Shown: positions 15,288-22,233 of the stretch, piece after piece
Numbering within the stretch: position 1 is the stretch's first letter
Layout: each line of letters begins with the position of its first letter
NCBI GenBank assembly: GCA_964592155.1
Contig: CAZQDA010000041.1
Location: forward strand, 1 to 23,275
From: Christensenella sp964592155
GTDB lineage: Bacteria > Bacillota > Clostridia > Christensenellales > Christensenellaceae
DNA: 23,275 nt
Direction of reading: 5' to 3'
Notes under the pieces: model-generated
Told to the model about the DNA's origin: nothing
Databases searched by the model: none
The model's input: the letters and a program-made list of their open reading frames with translations, nothing else
Position numbers and translations under genes: made by a program

Positions 15288-16130
15288 TTATTCATGGACC
15301 GGTATCGCCAGCCTGTGGCCGTCCGAAAGAACTGCTTCGGTCTGCGCCCGCAAGCCCAGGTAAATGATATTTTTCAAAATCTCCCGATTCCTGTAGAGCG
15401 TAAGCCGCTCAAGCTCTTCGGCTGCCTGCGCCAGTGTAAAAAACAAGCTTTTTTTGATCTGATCCTTTGCCTCCTGACTGGGGCTTCCATATCGATTCAG
15501 GTATACATTATAATTGCCGCTCTTTGCATCCTGCTCCCAATCGTCCGCCGCGTCGATGAGATAAACCCATCTTCCGAGGCTGTAGCCAAGATCGTGCAGT
15601 ATGTGCGACTGCAAAACATCCGCGTCTTCAAATACCCTGCCCAAAAGCTGCGCATAAGAATGCGCGGCTGCGTCAGTATTTGCAGATTTCGCTTCTTCAA
15701 GCTCACACAGCCCGTCAATCGTGCTGCGCGCGGTTTCCACAATCGCGGGGTGCCTCTGCGCCGCCTTTTCTGACGCATTCCGAAAAAAAGCGCGTGCCAG
15801 ACGCATTCCCTTTTTTCCGTCGCGCAAATTGTCCTCTATCTGGAAATATGCCATCAATATATTCACATCAGCCGCATAGGTTGCCGCTGGAGTCAAAATC
15901 GCCCTGCGCTTTTTCACCGGATGCAGCCCGCATCTGCATGGCTGCACGCTTCCCGCCTCTGCGCGCAGTCCATCCGCAAGCAGATATAAAAAAACGCTGT
16001 CAAAATTCAGCACTGCATTTTTTCTGTATTCCTGCTTGAGCGCCTTGCACAGTCCGCAGTAATACGCGCGGTATAATTCAAACTCACGCACCTTAAGCTC
16101 GCTTACCTGTGGCACAATATATCCAAACAT
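15288..16130 (-). CDS. DUF5685 family protein
   Basis: 280 aa, function unknown. The N-terminus MFGYIVPQVSELKVREFELYRAYYCGLCKAL matches the DUF5685 signature in order (M-F-G-Y, then ELKVREFELYRAYYCGLC). Two Cys pairs are visible, CGLC near residue 30 and CRC near residue 65, possible metal ligands. A mostly helical remainder carries an acidic DAADDWEQD motif near residue 200, reminiscent of the Asp-rich motif of helical isoprenoid synthases. That likeness is only a pattern. It is the first gene of the DnaJ-FHA-FtsW-PBP operon. The family-conserved start at 16130 has no Shine-Dalgarno, and the promoter's -10 ends only 6 nt before the ATG, so translation may begin on a leaderless mRNA. Confidence 0.9.
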   Translation of the reverse strand: MFGYIVPQVSELKVREFELYRAYYCGLCKALKQEYRKNAVLNFDSVFLYLLADGLRAEAGSVQPCRCGLHPVKKRRAILTPAATYAADVNILMAYFQIEDNLRDGKKGMRLARAFFRNASEKAAQRHPAIVETARSTIDGLCELEEAKSANTDAAAHSYAQLLGRVFEDADVLQSHILHDLGYSLGRWVYLIDAADDWEQDAKSGNYNVYLNRYGSPSQEAKDQIKKSLFFTLAQAAEELERLTLYRNREILKNIIYLGLRAQTEAVLSDGHRLAIPVHE

Positions 16131-16136
16131 AGAAGT

Positions 16137-16165
16137 ATTATATCATCAAAAAAGAGCGGTTTCCA
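16137..16165 (-). promoter_or_regulatory. Promoter of the DUF5685-FtsW-PBP operon, possibly giving a leaderless mRNA
   Basis: On the minus strand TGGAAA (-35, 16160-16165) is separated by exactly 17 bp from a perfect TATAAT (-10, 16137-16142). Six nt (ACTTCT) then lead straight into the ATG at 16130, so the predicted start nucleotide falls on or next to the A of ATG. No ribosome-binding site is present. Confidence 0.6.
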
Positions 16166-16242
16166 CTTTTCATAAAAAAAATACGCCCTTTTGAGTGTTT
16201 CGCGCGCATTTTTTAAACTTTGTTCACATTTTCCCGCTCATC

Positions 16243-16264
16243 AAAAAAGGAACCTGCCGGTTCC
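16243..16264 (-). terminator. Intrinsic terminator of the yjfB-like gene
   Basis: Minus-strand arms GGAACC and GGTTCC (16249-16254 and 16259-16264) with a 4-nt loop are followed by six U residues (16243-16248). It starts 18 nt after the stop codon of the small gene and insulates the next operon promoter. Confidence 0.85.
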
Positions 16265-16281
16265 CTCTTTGTTTCTCTTGA

Positions 16282-16449
16282 TTATACTTCGATATCCACC
16301 TGATGCGGCGAACTTCCCACATCCAGCATGGCGATCAATTCGGAAGCAATCTGCTCTGTGAAACCCTGCACATTTTTCTGCACCGCAATGCTCACCGCCT
16401 GCTGCGTCGCAGCCGCGCTCATTGCCGTACTTACCGCTGCAATATCCAT
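16282..16449 (-). CDS. YjfB-family small protein (putative motility protein)
   Basis: A 55-aa protein that starts MDIAAVSTAMSAAATQQAVS and ends QVDIEV, matching the length and opening (MDIAALS..., then Q-x-V-x-x-x-V) of the YjfB_motility family, whose Bacillus subtilis member is regulated with motility genes but has no known biochemistry. AGGGAG lies 8 nt before the ATG at 16449; an ATG at 16455 is too close to it. The protein is predicted to be a soluble amphipathic helix with no membrane segment. It has its own promoter (16605-16633) and terminator (16243-16264), so it is a monocistronic gene. No flagellar genes are in the window. Confidence 0.8.
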   Translation of the reverse strand: MDIAAVSTAMSAAATQQAVSIAVQKNVQGFTEQIASELIAMLDVGSSPHQVDIEV

Positions 16450-16500
16450 CTGCATCTCTCCCTTCGGAACCGTTTCTCTTTAAATCTTACATCTGTACCA

Positions 16501-16521
16501 TTTGCACTATTACAGTGCAAA
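16501..16521. promoter_or_regulatory. Inverted repeat in the yjfB-like leader
   Basis: Arms TTTGCACT (16501-16508) and AGTGCAAA (16514-16521) are perfect with a 5-nt spacer. Further TGCAAA copies lie at 16530-16535 and 16553-16558. It falls within the transcribed leader, about 50-70 nt before the start codon, so it could be an operator or an RNA hairpin. Confidence 0.4.
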
Positions 16522-16604
16522 TTCCTGATTGCAAAAGACTTTTCTGCTGTTATGCAAAACCGGACGATCGCCGCCCGCGCTTGCCTTTTCCAACTTCTTA
16601 TTTC

Positions 16605-16633
16605 ATTATAACCCGATTCACGCAAATGCGCAA
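16605..16633 (-). promoter_or_regulatory. Candidate promoter of the yjfB-like gene
   Basis: On the minus strand TTGCGC (16628-16633) and a perfect TATAAT (16605-16610) are separated by 17 bp. The resulting leader is about 150 nt and contains the inverted repeat at 16501-16521. The -35 is weak; sigma factor not determinable. Confidence 0.4.
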
Positions 16634-16686
16634 CCCATTCCCGTCATCTATGCCTTACCCTCTTTGATCCAAAGAGCACGGCTTTT

Positions 16687-16710
16687 CTATTCCTCGTCGG
16701 GCAACTCCGC
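16687..16710 (-). repeat. Duplicated copy of the 3' end of yebC
   Basis: 24 bases here match the last 24 bases of the yebC gene (16834-16857) at 21 positions. Both read A-E-L-P-D-E-E then a stop on the minus strand. All three mismatches are synonymous (TTG/CTG, GAG/GAA, TAG/TAA). Confidence 0.7.
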
Positions 16711-16833
16711 AGCAGTAGCTTTCACCCACTCATCTGCGTGCTGCGCACTTGATTCTTGGGAAAGCCTTGCATGGGGCGTGCCAGCGACTCACACCCCAGA
16801 GTGCCCTCTCTGACGCTTTCAGCGTCATTCACC

Positions 16834-17565
16834 TTATTCTTCGTCGGGCAGCTCCGCATTATGATAGACGTTCTGCACATCGTCGTTGTCCTCGAGCATA
16901 TCCAGCATCTTTTCGAACTTCACCTGCTGCTCCGCGTCAAGGGTGGCCGACGTTTGCGGCACCATATCGAGCTCTGCGGAAAGAAATTCATACCCCGCAG
17001 CTTCAAGCGCCTCGCGCACCGCTGAAAAATCTTCAGGTGCCGTCGTGATCTCGTAAGCGCCGTCTTCCGCCGCGAAATCCTCTGCGCCCGCTTCAAGCGC
17101 CGCTTCCATCACCGCGTCCTCATCCCCCGCCTGCTCGTCAATCACAATCACGCCTTTTTTATCAAACAGAAAACACACGCTGCCATTGGTTCCCATCGAA
17201 CCGCCAAACTTATCAAACGCGTGGCGCACCTCGCCAACCGTGCGGTTTTTGTTGTCTGTCATCGTCTCGACAATCACCGCCACACCGCCGATTCCGTATC
17301 CTTCATACGTCAGTTCTTCATAATTGATATTGCCAAGCTCACCCGCCGCCTTCTTGATGGAGCGCGTAATGTTGTCGTTTGGCATGTTGTTCGCCTTTGC
17401 CTTTGCAATGCAGTCCCTCAGGCGCGAATTGGAAGCGGGGTCGCTCCCGCCAAGCTTTACCGCAACGGCAATCTCCCTGCCGATCTTGGTAAAGACCTTC
17501 CCGCGCGCCGCGTCGGCTTTTCCTTTTTTATTCTTAATTGTTGACCATTTGGAATGTCCGGACAT
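16834..17565 (-). CDS. YebC/PmpR (TACO1-like) family regulator
   Basis: A cytoplasmic 243-aa protein, the normal length for the family. It is linked in different bacteria to transcriptional control and, more recently, to relief of ribosome stalling on proline-rich stretches. The family-defining N-terminus MSGHSKWSTIKNKKGKADA is intact, followed by FTKIGREIAVAVKLGG, RDCIAKAKANNMPNDNITRSIKK and YEGYGIGGVAVIVE. The ATG at 17565 has GAGGTG about 9 nt upstream; the frame continues to 17634 but without family sequence. It appears monocistronic, with its own promoter (17599-17627). Its last eight codons recur about 150 bp downstream (16687-16710). Confidence 0.96.
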   Translation of the reverse strand: MSGHSKWSTIKNKKGKADAARGKVFTKIGREIAVAVKLGGSDPASNSRLRDCIAKAKANNMPNDNITRSIKKAAGELGNINYEELTYEGYGIGGVAVIVETMTDNKNRTVGEVRHAFDKFGGSMGTNGSVCFLFDKKGVIVIDEQAGDEDAVMEAALEAGAEDFAAEDGAYEITTAPEDFSAVREALEAAGYEFLSAELDMVPQTSATLDAEQQVKFEKMLDMLEDNDDVQNVYHNAELPDEE

Positions 17566-17598
17566 CTTTTTCACCTCAAAACTAATTTCTACTGTACG

Positions 17599-17627
17599 AT
17601 AGTACCATAACTTGACTTTCTTGTAAA
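17599..17627 (-). promoter_or_regulatory. Promoter of yebC
   Basis: On the minus strand TTTACA (-35, 17622-17627, five of six consensus) and TACTAT (-10, 17599-17604) are separated by 17 bp, about 33 nt before the ATG at 17565. Confidence 0.45.
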
Positions 17628-17801
17628 CTTTCAACTACACCTGTTCTCCTCATATTTTCAAAAAAAGTTTCCCTCTGTTTTCCTTTGATATTTTGTTTGC
17701 AGCTTGATTATTGCGCCTTATTTCCTTTTTCCATGCTGCTTCATGCCTTTAAGAGATGTAAATAATTTGTGAAAAACATTTATTTGCAGACCTGTTTGTG
17801 G

Positions 17802-17836
17802 TAATATGTTTCTATATGTGAGCATGGATGCCATGC
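17802..17836 (+). promoter_or_regulatory. Candidate extended -10 promoter and leader hairpin of the class A PBP gene
   Basis: TGGTAATAT places a -10-like TAATAT at 17802-17807 with a TGn extension but no clear -35. The following short leader holds a 6-bp hairpin GCATGG-ATG-CCATGC (17822-17836) ending 3 nt before the GGAGGT ribosome site (17840-17845). The hairpin could limit ribosome access. Neither role is proven. Confidence 0.3.
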
Positions 17837-17855
17837 GATGGAGGTACTCGTTATT

Positions 17856-19648
17856 ATGGCTCCTGAAAAGGACAAAAAAGATATGACAAATCATTTTGGC
17901 GATAAAGCCAAAGCGGTTGGAGATAAAGTAAAAGGCTTTTTCCAGCAAACCGGCGATAAGGTAAAATCTTCTGTTTCAAAGGCGCAGACTGATTCCGCTG
18001 AGAAAAAAGCGAAAAAAATAGCTGCCGAAAAACCTTTAAAACCCGCTTCCAAAAAGGAGCCCGTTTTAAAGGAAACATCCTTTTTGAAAAAACCGCAGGA
18101 TAAGGCAAGTGAGGAAACCGTCGTCTTTACGGACGATCTGACCAAACAGTTCACGCCCCCTCCTTTGAAAAACAAAAAGGCAATGCCCCCTCTTAAAAAG
18201 AGCACGGAAAAGCTGTCGTCCAAGCAAAAGGGGGAAACGCAGCCCCTTCCGGTTATGGGCAAGCCCAAATCGATTTTCAAATCCAGAGAGAAAAAGCCTA
18301 ACTTTGTGCTGGGGGTCATCCTCACCACGGTAAAGCTTTCCTTTGTGGCAATCATTCTTGTGGTTGCCATTGGCTTTGGTTCGCTGCTGGGCGTAGCGAA
18401 CGCCTATCTTGGCACCACGCCGGAGCTTGATGTTTCCAAGCTGGACGATCAGGGGCAGAATTCAAGGATTTATTATGAAGACGGCACGGAGCTGGCCACC
18501 TATACGGGGCTTGAAAACCGCGATGTCGCTTCTTTGGAAGAAATTCCTGTAGACCTGCAAAATGCGGTCATCGCCGTGGAGGATATCCGCTTTAAAGAGC
18601 ACAACGGCGTGGATTATCGCCGTCTTTTGGGCGCATTCGTTTCCAATGTTTCCGACGGAAAAACAGAAGGCGCCAGTACCATTACGCAGCAGCTCATCAA
18701 AAATACCATGCTGACCAACGAGCAGTCCTATAAACGCAAGCTTCAGGAGGCGTATCTTGCCACCGAGCTTGAAAAAAACTATACCAAGGATGAAATACTG
18801 CAGGCCTATCTCAATGCAATCCCGCTGGGCGGCACCGTTTATGGCGTGAAAGCGGCGGCAAAGGATTATTTTAACAAGGACCTTTCTCAGCTTAATCTGC
18901 GGGAAATGATCTGCCTTGCGGCAATCACGAAAAACCCAACGCGTTATAACCCGCGCACAGCCACCTATTCCGCGGAGCTTCACCCGACCTATCTGCCCGA
19001 GCTCATCAACCGCATGAACATCATCGCGGAGCGTATGTATTGGGCGGGCATGATCAGCGAAGAACAATATAATGAGGTCATGATTCCCAGCTCCGAATAT
19101 CTTGCTTCCGCGCCGGGCGCAACGCCCAAAGTGTTGAAAGAGGGCTATCTTGACACCTGGAAAGCGGAGATGAATATACTCGAAAAATCTCCTGTCAATG
19201 CGCTGTATCCCTATCCGCATTTTGTGGAGTACATGATTTACGACGTACAGACAGCCCTGCTGCAAAAGGAGGGGCTTGAGGATACGAAAGCCAACCGCCA
19301 AAAGGTGGATCAGGAACTGCGCACCGGCGGCTACAAAATTTATGCCACGATTGATCCTGGCATTCAGGACAAGGTGCAAACGTCGCTGTCCGAATACGAC
19401 GGCTATCCCAAGCTGCCCAAAGGCGTTTCCACGGAGACCACGGACGAAGCGGGCAATGTAACGCAGCAGCCGCAGTCTGCCGCGGCAGTCATCGACAATT
19501 CCACAGGCTATCTCGTCGCCATCGTCGGTTCGCGCGACGAGCCTACCATTAAGCGCAGCATCAATCGCGCTAATTCCGGCATGCCCGTCGGTTCCTCCAT
19601 GAAACCGATTGCCGTCTATGGTCCGGCGTTTGACACCGGTTATGGCGC
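17856..19648 (+). CDS. Class A penicillin-binding protein (PBP1A-type), 5' part up to the assembly gap
   Basis: Bifunctional peptidoglycan glycosyltransferase/transpeptidase. The start is ATG 17856: GGAGGT at 17840-17845 is 10 nt upstream, and an in-frame ATG at 17838 would overlap that site. The first about 145 residues are an unusual cytoplasmic Lys-rich tail with repeated G-D-K-x-K units (GDKAKAVGDKVKGFF, GDKVKSSVSK). The membrane segment lies at about 150-182. The GT51 domain has the catalytic Glu242 in AVEDIRFKEHNGVD, then EGASTITQQLIKN and KYFN-like KDYFNKDLSQL. The transpeptidase domain begins near 480 and has the active-site Ser580 in S-S-M-K583. The frame is open into the N run; the S-x-N motif must lie in the missing part. 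The 3' part is at 19749-20830. Confidence 0.95.
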
Positions 19649-19748
19649 NNNNNNNNNNNNNNNNNNNNNNNNNNNNNNNNNNNNNNNNNNNNNNNNNNNN
19701 NNNNNNNNNNNNNNNNNNNNNNNNNNNNNNNNNNNNNNNNNNNNNNNN
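19649..19748. other. Assembly gap (100 N)
   Basis: Exactly 100 unknown bases, the conventional placeholder for a scaffold gap of unknown length. The PBP frame before and after differs by one position across it, as expected when 100 does not equal the true length. The gene need not be frameshifted. Confidence 0.98.
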
Positions 19749-20830
19749 TGGATTATGTCACGATTAATACGTCAGTGGAATATCTGCATAAGCTGGGTAT
19801 CCCGGATGAAAACATCACGCCCACAGGCGTGGGACTCGCGCTCGGCGGTTCCGAGGTAACGCCCATTCAAATGACGGCAGCCTACGCGGCTATTGCCAAT
19901 AAGGGCGAATACCGCCAGCCGGTATCCTTTACCAAGGTGCTCGACGCCAACAACAATGTGATCATCGATATGACTTCGGATGGACAGGATCGTGATATCC
20001 ACGAGGCGTTCAAGCAGTCCACCGCCTATATGCTCACCGACGTACTGGTAGAGGCAGCCAGAGAAGGCACCGGAAAACCCGCGCGACTGGATGGCATGAC
20101 CACCGCGGGCAAAACCGGCACGGTCGGCGATCACAAGGGCGTGACATTCGCAGGCTATACTCCCTATTATACTTCTATGGTCTGGGTGGGGCATGATTTA
20201 AATAAACCAATTGGCAGATATTTTGGCGGTGGCGTTGCTGCGCCGTTATGGAAAGATTATATGGAAAAAATCCACGAAGGCTTGAACGATAAGGCGATCA
20301 TTGACGGTTCACCTGAGGATTATAATATCAATACACAGGCCACCGTATGTCAGTATTCCGGCTTAAAGCCCGGAAGCGGCTGCTCCACTTTTACAGGATG
20401 GATCGCCAATGGCGACGAACCTACGGAGGTTTGCGACCAGTGTACTTATGTGAGCGTGACCATGTGCGGCCTATCCGGCAAACGGTTTGTGGACGGCTTA
20501 TGCGATCCTGCGTATGCGTACTCTCTCAGCGGCGGGCGCGTGTTCCCTGAGGGCTCTCCCTATGCCAAATGGTATGGCGGCGGTACGGCGGGCATCGGGG
20601 CTTCCGATCCTGTGCTCGGCGAGGGCGGTTATTTTGTCGGCGGAGGCGATCCGTCCACGGATTGCGACGGTGCGCATATCGCGCTTCCTACCCCTACGCC
20701 GGAGGCCACGCCCACTCCTCCCCCCGCACCTACGCAAAATCCAACTCCGAAGCCCAATCCTTCGCCAGCTCCGACTCCTTCACCGGTTCCCGATCCCGTT
20801 CCAGATCCGGAGCCTCCTGCGGAAGGTTGA
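19749..20830 (+). CDS. Class A penicillin-binding protein, 3' part after the assembly gap
   Basis: Continues the PBP of 17856-19648; in-frame codons resume at 19751 (DYVTINTSVEYLHKLGI), which is typical of the region just after the S-x-N motif. The third transpeptidase motif, K-T-G in TAGKTGTVGDHKG, is present, followed by the family-typical AGYTPYYTSMVWVGHD. After the catalytic domain comes a roughly 90-residue segment with six Cys (VCQYSGLKPGSGC, VCDQC, MCGLSG, GLC), probably an extracellular disulfide or metal-stabilised module. The last about 48 residues are Pro-rich with repeated P-T-P, P-A-P and P-D-P units, resembling a flexible wall-spanning tail. An efficient terminator lies 18 nt past the stop. 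The Pro-rich tail would be a natural client for polyproline-stall factors. Confidence 0.93.
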
Positions 20831-20848
20831 GCTGGCACTAGGAATTGC

Positions 20849-20881
20849 AAAGCGCTGCCGCAAATTGCGGCAGCGCTTTTT
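20849..20881 (+). terminator. Intrinsic terminator of the class A PBP gene
   Basis: Perfect 13-bp arms AAAGCGCTGCCGC (20849-20861) and its complement (20867-20879) with a 5-nt loop, ending in TTTTT. Begins 18 nt after the stop codon. Confidence 0.92.
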
Positions 20882-20909
20882 CATACCCGTCAACAAATTT
20901 TTCTCACAA

Positions 20910-20944
20910 AAAAAACGGTTCTCCCATGCGGAAAACCGTTTTTT
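20910..20944 (-). terminator. Intrinsic terminator of the oxidoreductase operon
   Basis: An inverted repeat AAAAAACGGTT / AACCGTTTTTT (20910-20920 and 20934-20944) with extra inner pairing around a short loop; on the minus strand the 3' side continues into further U residues. It lies 10 nt past the gamma-subunit stop. Its symmetry makes it potentially bidirectional, so it may also back up the PBP terminator. Confidence 0.85.
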
Positions 20945-20954
20945 GATTTACCTG

Positions 20955-21491
20955 TTATTTCGCGGCCTGCGCGCCCGCTTCAAGAGCCTGCTCATTCATG
21001 GGAATGAGATGTGCCTTTTTCTCACCCATAATTTTAGCAAGGCAGTCAATGATGGTTTTGTTGTCCACCACGTTCGCACATGCGTTGTATGCGCCAAGCA
21101 TCACCATGTTTGCGGCCTTTACGCTTCCCACCTTTTCCGCAAGGGTATTAGCGGGAACCTTGATCACTTTCACATCGCTGCGCGTCGGTTCGATCTCAAT
21201 CAGGTCGGAGTTCATCAGCAGCAATCCGCCCGGCTTCAAATCCTTTTCATACTTTTCAAGGGACGGACGGTTCATCACCAGTACGCAGTCCGCCTCCACC
21301 ACAACCGGAGAACCGACCTCTTCATCAGATACCACTACGTTGCAGTTAGCAGTTCCTCCACGCATCTCAGGGCCGTAAGATGGCAGCCACGAAACATTCT
21401 TTCCTTCATTCATGCCCGCATATGCGATAATCTGTCCCGCAAGCAATACGCCCTGTCCGCCGAACCCGGCTAAAATAATCTGTTCTGTCAT
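20955..21491 (-). CDS. 2-oxoacid:ferredoxin oxidoreductase, gamma subunit (KorC/VorC-like)
   Basis: Gamma subunit of a CoA-dependent 2-oxoacid:ferredoxin oxidoreductase, which oxidatively decarboxylates a 2-oxoacid to an acyl-CoA and reduces ferredoxin. The start is ATG 21491 (178 aa, normal length), preceded by GGAGGGCAAGTAATC; the frame extends to 21554 without family sequence. The signature GFGGQGVLLAGQIIAYAG is at residues 10-27, followed by SYGPEMRGGTANCNVVVS and the C-terminal GAYNACANVVD segment. It lies 2 bp after the beta subunit, whose last codons contain its Shine-Dalgarno site, so translation is coupled. It is the last gene of the operon. Confidence 0.93.
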   Translation of the reverse strand: MTEQIILAGFGGQGVLLAGQIIAYAGMNEGKNVSWLPSYGPEMRGGTANCNVVVSDEEVGSPVVVEADCVLVMNRPSLEKYEKDLKPGGLLLMNSDLIEIEPTRSDVKVIKVPANTLAEKVGSVKAANMVMLGAYNACANVVDNKTIIDCLAKIMGEKKAHLIPMNEQALEAGAQAAK

Positions 21492-21493
21492 GA

Positions 21494-22231
21494 TTACTTG
21501 CCCTCCTTCGTTACGCCCAGAGGATACTGCGGAATCATGTTTTCCTTCAGCCATCCCAAAGATTCAGACGGATTTAAGCCCCAGTTTGTCGGGCATGTGG
21601 AGAGGATTTCCACCATAGAGAAACCTTTTCCCTCCATCTGACACTCAAACGCTTTTTTAATCGCTTTTTTGGTTTTTATAATATTGGGCACATCATGTAC
21701 AGAGGTGCGCTCGATGTAATATGCGCCGTCCAGTGTCGCGAGCATTTCTGCCATGCGTACAGGCTTGCCCTGCGTATCCGCGTTTCTGCCATAAGGAGAG
21801 GTCGTCGTCACCTGACCCACCAGCGTAGTGGGAGCCATCTGGCCGCCTGTCATGCCATAAATTGCGTTGTTTACAAAAATCGCTGTGATTTTTTCCCCTC
21901 TTGCCGCCGCGTGTACGATTTCCGCCGTACCGATCGACGCCAAATCTCCGTCTCCCTGATAGGTAAACACCAAATCCTCAGGACACGTGCGTTTGATGCC
22001 TGTTGCAACCGCCGGCGCTCTGCCGTGGGCCGCTTCCATCATGTCACAGTTAAAATAATTATAGGCAAACACCGCGCAGCCAACCGGCGCGATGCCCACC
22101 GTCTTATCTTCGAGCCCAAGCTCCTCAATGCACTCCGCCACCAGCCTGTGAATGATGCCATGGGTGCAGCCCGGGCAATAATGGAAGGGCACGTCTGTCA
22201 GCATTTTTGTTTTCTGAAATACTTTGGCCAT
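21494..22231 (-). CDS. 2-oxoacid:ferredoxin oxidoreductase, beta (thiamine diphosphate-binding) subunit
   Basis: Catalytic subunit that binds thiamine diphosphate. The ATG at 22231 (245 aa) has AAGGAGG upstream inside the end of the alpha-subunit gene, 2 bp separating stop and start; the longer open frame to 22444 is an overlap with that gene. Visible motifs: HYCPGCTHGIIHR near residue 20, the PVGCAVFAYNYF segment, and the diphosphate-binding GDGDLASIGTAEIVHAAARG...NNAIYGMTGGQ. No ferredoxin-type Cys cluster is present, as expected for four-subunit Kor/Vor enzymes. Substrate could be 2-oxoisovalerate (Vor) or 2-oxoglutarate (Kor); the sequence alone does not decide. Confidence 0.94.
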   Translation of the reverse strand: MAKVFQKTKMLTDVPFHYCPGCTHGIIHRLVAECIEELGLEDKTVGIAPVGCAVFAYNYFNCDMMEAAHGRAPAVATGIKRTCPEDLVFTYQGDGDLASIGTAEIVHAAARGEKITAIFVNNAIYGMTGGQMAPTTLVGQVTTTSPYGRNADTQGKPVRMAEMLATLDGAYYIERTSVHDVPNIIKTKKAIKKAFECQMEGKGFSMVEILSTCPTNWGLNPSESLGWLKENMIPQYPLGVTKEGK

Positions 22232-22233
22232 GA

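Larger units (their letters stand above)
16450..16833. other. Intergenic region between yebC and the yjfB-like gene
   Basis: 384 bp with no credible gene. It contains the yjfB-like promoter and leader, an inverted repeat at 16501-16521, a 7-bp-arm hairpin CTCTTTG/CAAAGAG at 16660-16676, a copy of the last codons of yebC at 16687-16710, and a short hairpin GACGCT-GAA-AGCGTC (about 16812-16826) just past the yebC stop that lacks a U-tract. The minus-strand frame leading into the copy opens after a TGA near 16795 and has no plausible start codon. Confidence 0.5.

Noticed and set aside
16687..16795. A 34-codon minus-strand frame ending in the AELPDEE copy, considered as a gene
   Set aside because: It has no plausible start codon or ribosome site after the preceding TGA; reported instead as a repeat.
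17824..17886. A 20-codon upstream frame (starting MDAMRWRYSLL) overlapping the class A PBP start
   Set aside because: It has no ribosome site of its own, and its first codons are formed by the hairpin and the PBP Shine-Dalgarno. Most likely coincidental.
18462..19379. Minus-strand frame of 305 codons inside the class A PBP
   Set aside because: Antisense shadow of the GT51 domain, whose motifs are intact on the plus strand.
20629..20850. Minus-strand Gly/Val-rich frame opposite the PBP tail
   Set aside because: It is the mirror of the Pro-rich codons on the plus strand, with no ribosome site or family match.
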